From Beaufortia kweichowensis (lineage: Eukaryota; Chordata; Actinopteri; Cypriniformes; Gastromyzontidae), in assembly GCA_019155185.1 (NCBI GenBank), contig CM032801.1, positions 1,532,761 through 1,596,760 of the forward strand: DNA of 64,000 nucleotides, read 5' to 3'. Below the pieces are notes generated by a model, which saw only the letters and a program-made list of their open reading frames with translations, did not search any database and was not told the DNA's origin. This document shows, in pieces, positions 61,409 to 64,000 of the stretch. The translations under genes were made by a program, and so were the position numbers. Within the stretch, counting starts at the first letter, position 1. Each line of letters starts with the position of its first letter.

Positions 61409-63239
61409 GTCCTTTGAGGCTGCCAAATATGGCTGCAGTCAATACCAGACACAAGCATTTCACTCATGACTACCGCAGTACTGAGTCTAAATATGTTGTT
61501 CAGAAATACTCCAGGTAAGAAAGTCAGGAATCATATATGAACAGTTTTATAATGTGTTCTGGAGCTGACAGAAATACTAAAACTATATGTTGTAATACAA
61601 CATGACATCACAAGATAGAGCGTAACACCTAATAACTCTAATAACATGTAGAATGGTGTTGGAGTTTAGCTAAAACTTATATTATTAACATACATTAGTA
61701 ACTAAATCAAATGCTTTCATGGGAATATTATTATATTATTATTATGGGAATATATTATCTGCTTGTCCTGTTGTAGATAGATAACCAGTTGATGTGAAAT
61801 GTATTTTTTTGTTTTGCTTATTTTATTATCATTTTCCATGTGGCTTTTTGACCTCATGTTATTTGAGAAACTACATGAAACACTTTTCCATGCATTTGTT
61901 AAACCGACGCTTTCTTTTAAGTAAAATTTTAGCCTGTAAGGAACATATTAAAATGGAGTAGTTTTAGCATCTGAAATTAAATTGGCAATTTATCTCATTT
62001 TATGTTTTAGTTCATTAAAATGAGTTGCCCCAAAACGATGCTAAAAATTAGTCATGTTTATATATCAAGAGTACCAGATGCTGGTTTATAGCACGTTTGT
62101 TTTATTAGTGAGTTTTATGTTGTGTTTTATTTAGAAAATACCACACCAAAACAGCAAGCTTGTGTATATGATGCTGGTTGACTGTTTCTGATCATTTCAG
62201 CTGTTTCAGGTTGAAGCATGGGAAAAAAAAATCAATATTAAACCATTTTATAAACATTTTTCCTAAATATACTAATACTCTAGCATTTATTTGCAAATTG
62301 CTTGTGATGTTTTTCGGAATGTTTTGTTTTTGCTTGAAATGCATGAATAAGAAAAGTGTGTATATATGTAGATACATTTATAATAGATGAAGTAAAGAGT
62401 TTTTCACTTGTATTGATCTTATTTGTGCTTCCCCAGTGTATGTTGTATGTTCATATGTAAGTGTGTGTCATTTTAGCTCTACCGTTGAAGACGTGAAATA
62501 TCAATCACACAGGGAAATCCAGAAAGTGGTAAAGCACTTTTACATCAGCAGCTATTTCAGATTTACAATGAAAAAAATGTAATGTCTTGGCTGTGCTATT
62601 ATGCTTAGTCAACGTAAACTGGTTAAACAAATGAGTTTTAGTATTTATTGTTAAATTATATTTGCTGTGGGATGAAGAATTATTTATGCATCTCTTTGCA
62701 TCAGGTGGAGAGGAAGATGCCTGAGAAATACATCCGCGAGGAGTCCATGATCAGGGGTCCAAAGTTCCTGGCGAGGCTGAGGTCCCACACAGTGTTTGAG
62801 AACACTCCCATTAAACTTTTCTGCACTGTTGAGGGATATCCCACCCCACATGTCAAATGGTAGGATTTTTCAGTATCTCAAAATAATATGACTACCTTCT
62901 AGGGATTAGGGCAGATTAGGGCTTCTTAAAGCTCTTGCATAGTCATATATTGTCAGGTTGAGTTTAAATTTGGAGGTTTATGGTCTGGTGTTACCGCATA
63001 TAGCAGAATAAACATTTATGATAAGCTGCTACAAGAATATATCACTACATAAAAAACATCTTTTGATAGTTGTATAAACATTTATATTGCATGTAGCACA
63101 CAAACAAAACTGCCTAGAGATGGTTTGGTAATGTATCACAAATATTCCACAGGTTTAAGGATGATGTCATCTTGAACATTTCCTCCGGAAAGTACTTTGT
63201 GGAGAGCAGTGCTGGATTTCATGCCCTCACCATTCTCAA
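61409..63239 (+). CDS. myom2: Myomesin-family M-band protein, M-protein (MYOM2)-like, 5' part only
   Basis: Four coding exons: 61409-61514 (ATG at 61429), 62477-62528, 62705-62859, 63153-63239; phases close, and the next exon is beyond the window. The visible 126 residues start MAAVNTRHKHFTHDYR, matching the short RHxHF..xYR head of M-protein. They then enter the first Ig domain: FLARLRSHTVFE, KLFCTV, GYPTPHVKWFKDD and GKYFVESS. The RLRSHTV, TVxGxPTP and WxKD pattern fits MYOM2 better than MYOM1 or MYOM3. The serine-rich head of mammalian M-protein is missing or much shorter. Myomesins cross-link myosin and titin at the sarcomeric M-band. Family is confident; the paralogue is tentative, and symbol myom2 (fish may have a and b copies) needs the rest of the gene. 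Confidence 0.75.
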
Positions 63240-64000
63240 GTAATTGAAACTTTACTTTTGGTGAACTTTTCAGACAGTGATGCAATGGCCTAATGTGATG
63301 CTGTGCTCATGATCTATATGGAATGGCAGATTTTATTAGAAGTGTGTGAACAAATACAACTCCGTAGTATGCCGTAGTACGCTAGTGTTTGTTATTAAGT
63401 TGCCGCAGACCTAATTTTTTGTGTTTTTGACAATTTTAATTTTGTATTTTAAAGATTTAAACCATTGGTCACATTAGAAAACATGGTTTCGGAACATTGG
63501 GTGAACATGTCAAAAACATTTTGCATAAAAAGAGATTTCTGTTTTTGAGACCATTGAGTTTTTGTTATATTGTTTCTTTTTCATCACTGTTACAATTACC
63601 CTGCAAATTTCCATTCCAGACAGCAAGTACTATTATGATGTATAGATATTAAATTTTTTGTATTTCAGTTATCCAAATTAGATTTTGTAATTACTTTACC
63701 TAAAAACTGAAAATGTGAAAGTGAGTAAAAATGTGTTTCATTTCTCTGTAAATCCTAAAAAATGACTAATTGTCATAAATGTAGGCTTTAATGTCATTTT
63801 TGTGTAAAATTGACCCCAAAGGACATTTTCTCGACAAGCGTTGTGAGATTGCCCCTGTAAACATTCACAACAGCCCTGTACACAATTAAAGTTCAATAAC
63901 AAGTGAATGTCCACAAAAGGAAGTTGTGTCAATGGAATAGCATGTGAACGTTTCCAATTTAGTCCAGGGCCGGCACGTCTTGAGCTCCCGTCAGCTGTTC
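63240..64000 (+). other. Intron of the myomesin-family gene to window end
   Basis: Starts with donor GTAATT after residue 126 of the protein. No further exon is seen. A hAT-like terminus (CAGGGCCGGCACG) begins near 63964. Confidence 0.6.

Overview
The window is vertebrate nuclear DNA, most likely from a cypriniform (carp/zebrafish-like) teleost. The evidence is AT-rich sequence with intron-split genes and GT-AG splice sites, very long microsatellites, copies of dispersed repeats typical of cyprinids, and a DIRS-type tyrosine-recombinase retrotransposon. Gene order prr18 - sft2d1 - rps6ka2 - rnaset2, all on the minus strand, matches human 6q27, except that MPC1 (between SFT2D1 and RPS6KA2 in human) is not visible here. 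Beyond rnaset2 a plus-strand myomesin-family gene begins.

Layout: 1033-1797, prr18 (single coding exon, minus). 5187-17329, sft2d1 (8 coding exons, minus, 161 aa), followed on its 3' side by a 460-bp (CA)n tract. 20450-46248, rps6ka2 encoding RSK3 (21 coding exons, minus, exactly 733 aa), with a target-site-flanked hAT MITE in one intron. 46.7-50.5 kb, gene-poor. 50559-53646, a 3.1-kb DIRS element (minus orientation) with terminal inverted repeats, an internal complementary region, gag-like and recombinase remnants, and no reverse transcriptase. 55745-58884, rnaset2 (9 coding exons, minus, 247 aa) with a 5' noncoding exon near 59063-59110. About 60259-63239, promoter and first four coding exons of a myomesin/M-protein (myom2-like) gene, plus strand, running off the window.

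All three multi-exon minus-strand genes were joined by hand from splice sites; every exon length and phase closes and each gives a full-length protein close to its human counterpart. The genes are not an operon: they cover an oligodendrocyte/brain-type proline-rich protein, Golgi trafficking, MAPK-effector signalling, lysosomal RNA degradation and sarcomeric M-band structure, each with its own promoter. I found no new enzymatic or defence system. The most unusual object is the internally deleted DIRS element. Other points worth a look are promoter motifs that fit gene function (CLEAR-type E-boxes at rnaset2; MEF2/CArG/E-box at myom2), a (UG)n tract downstream of sft2d1, and two unexplained open frames.
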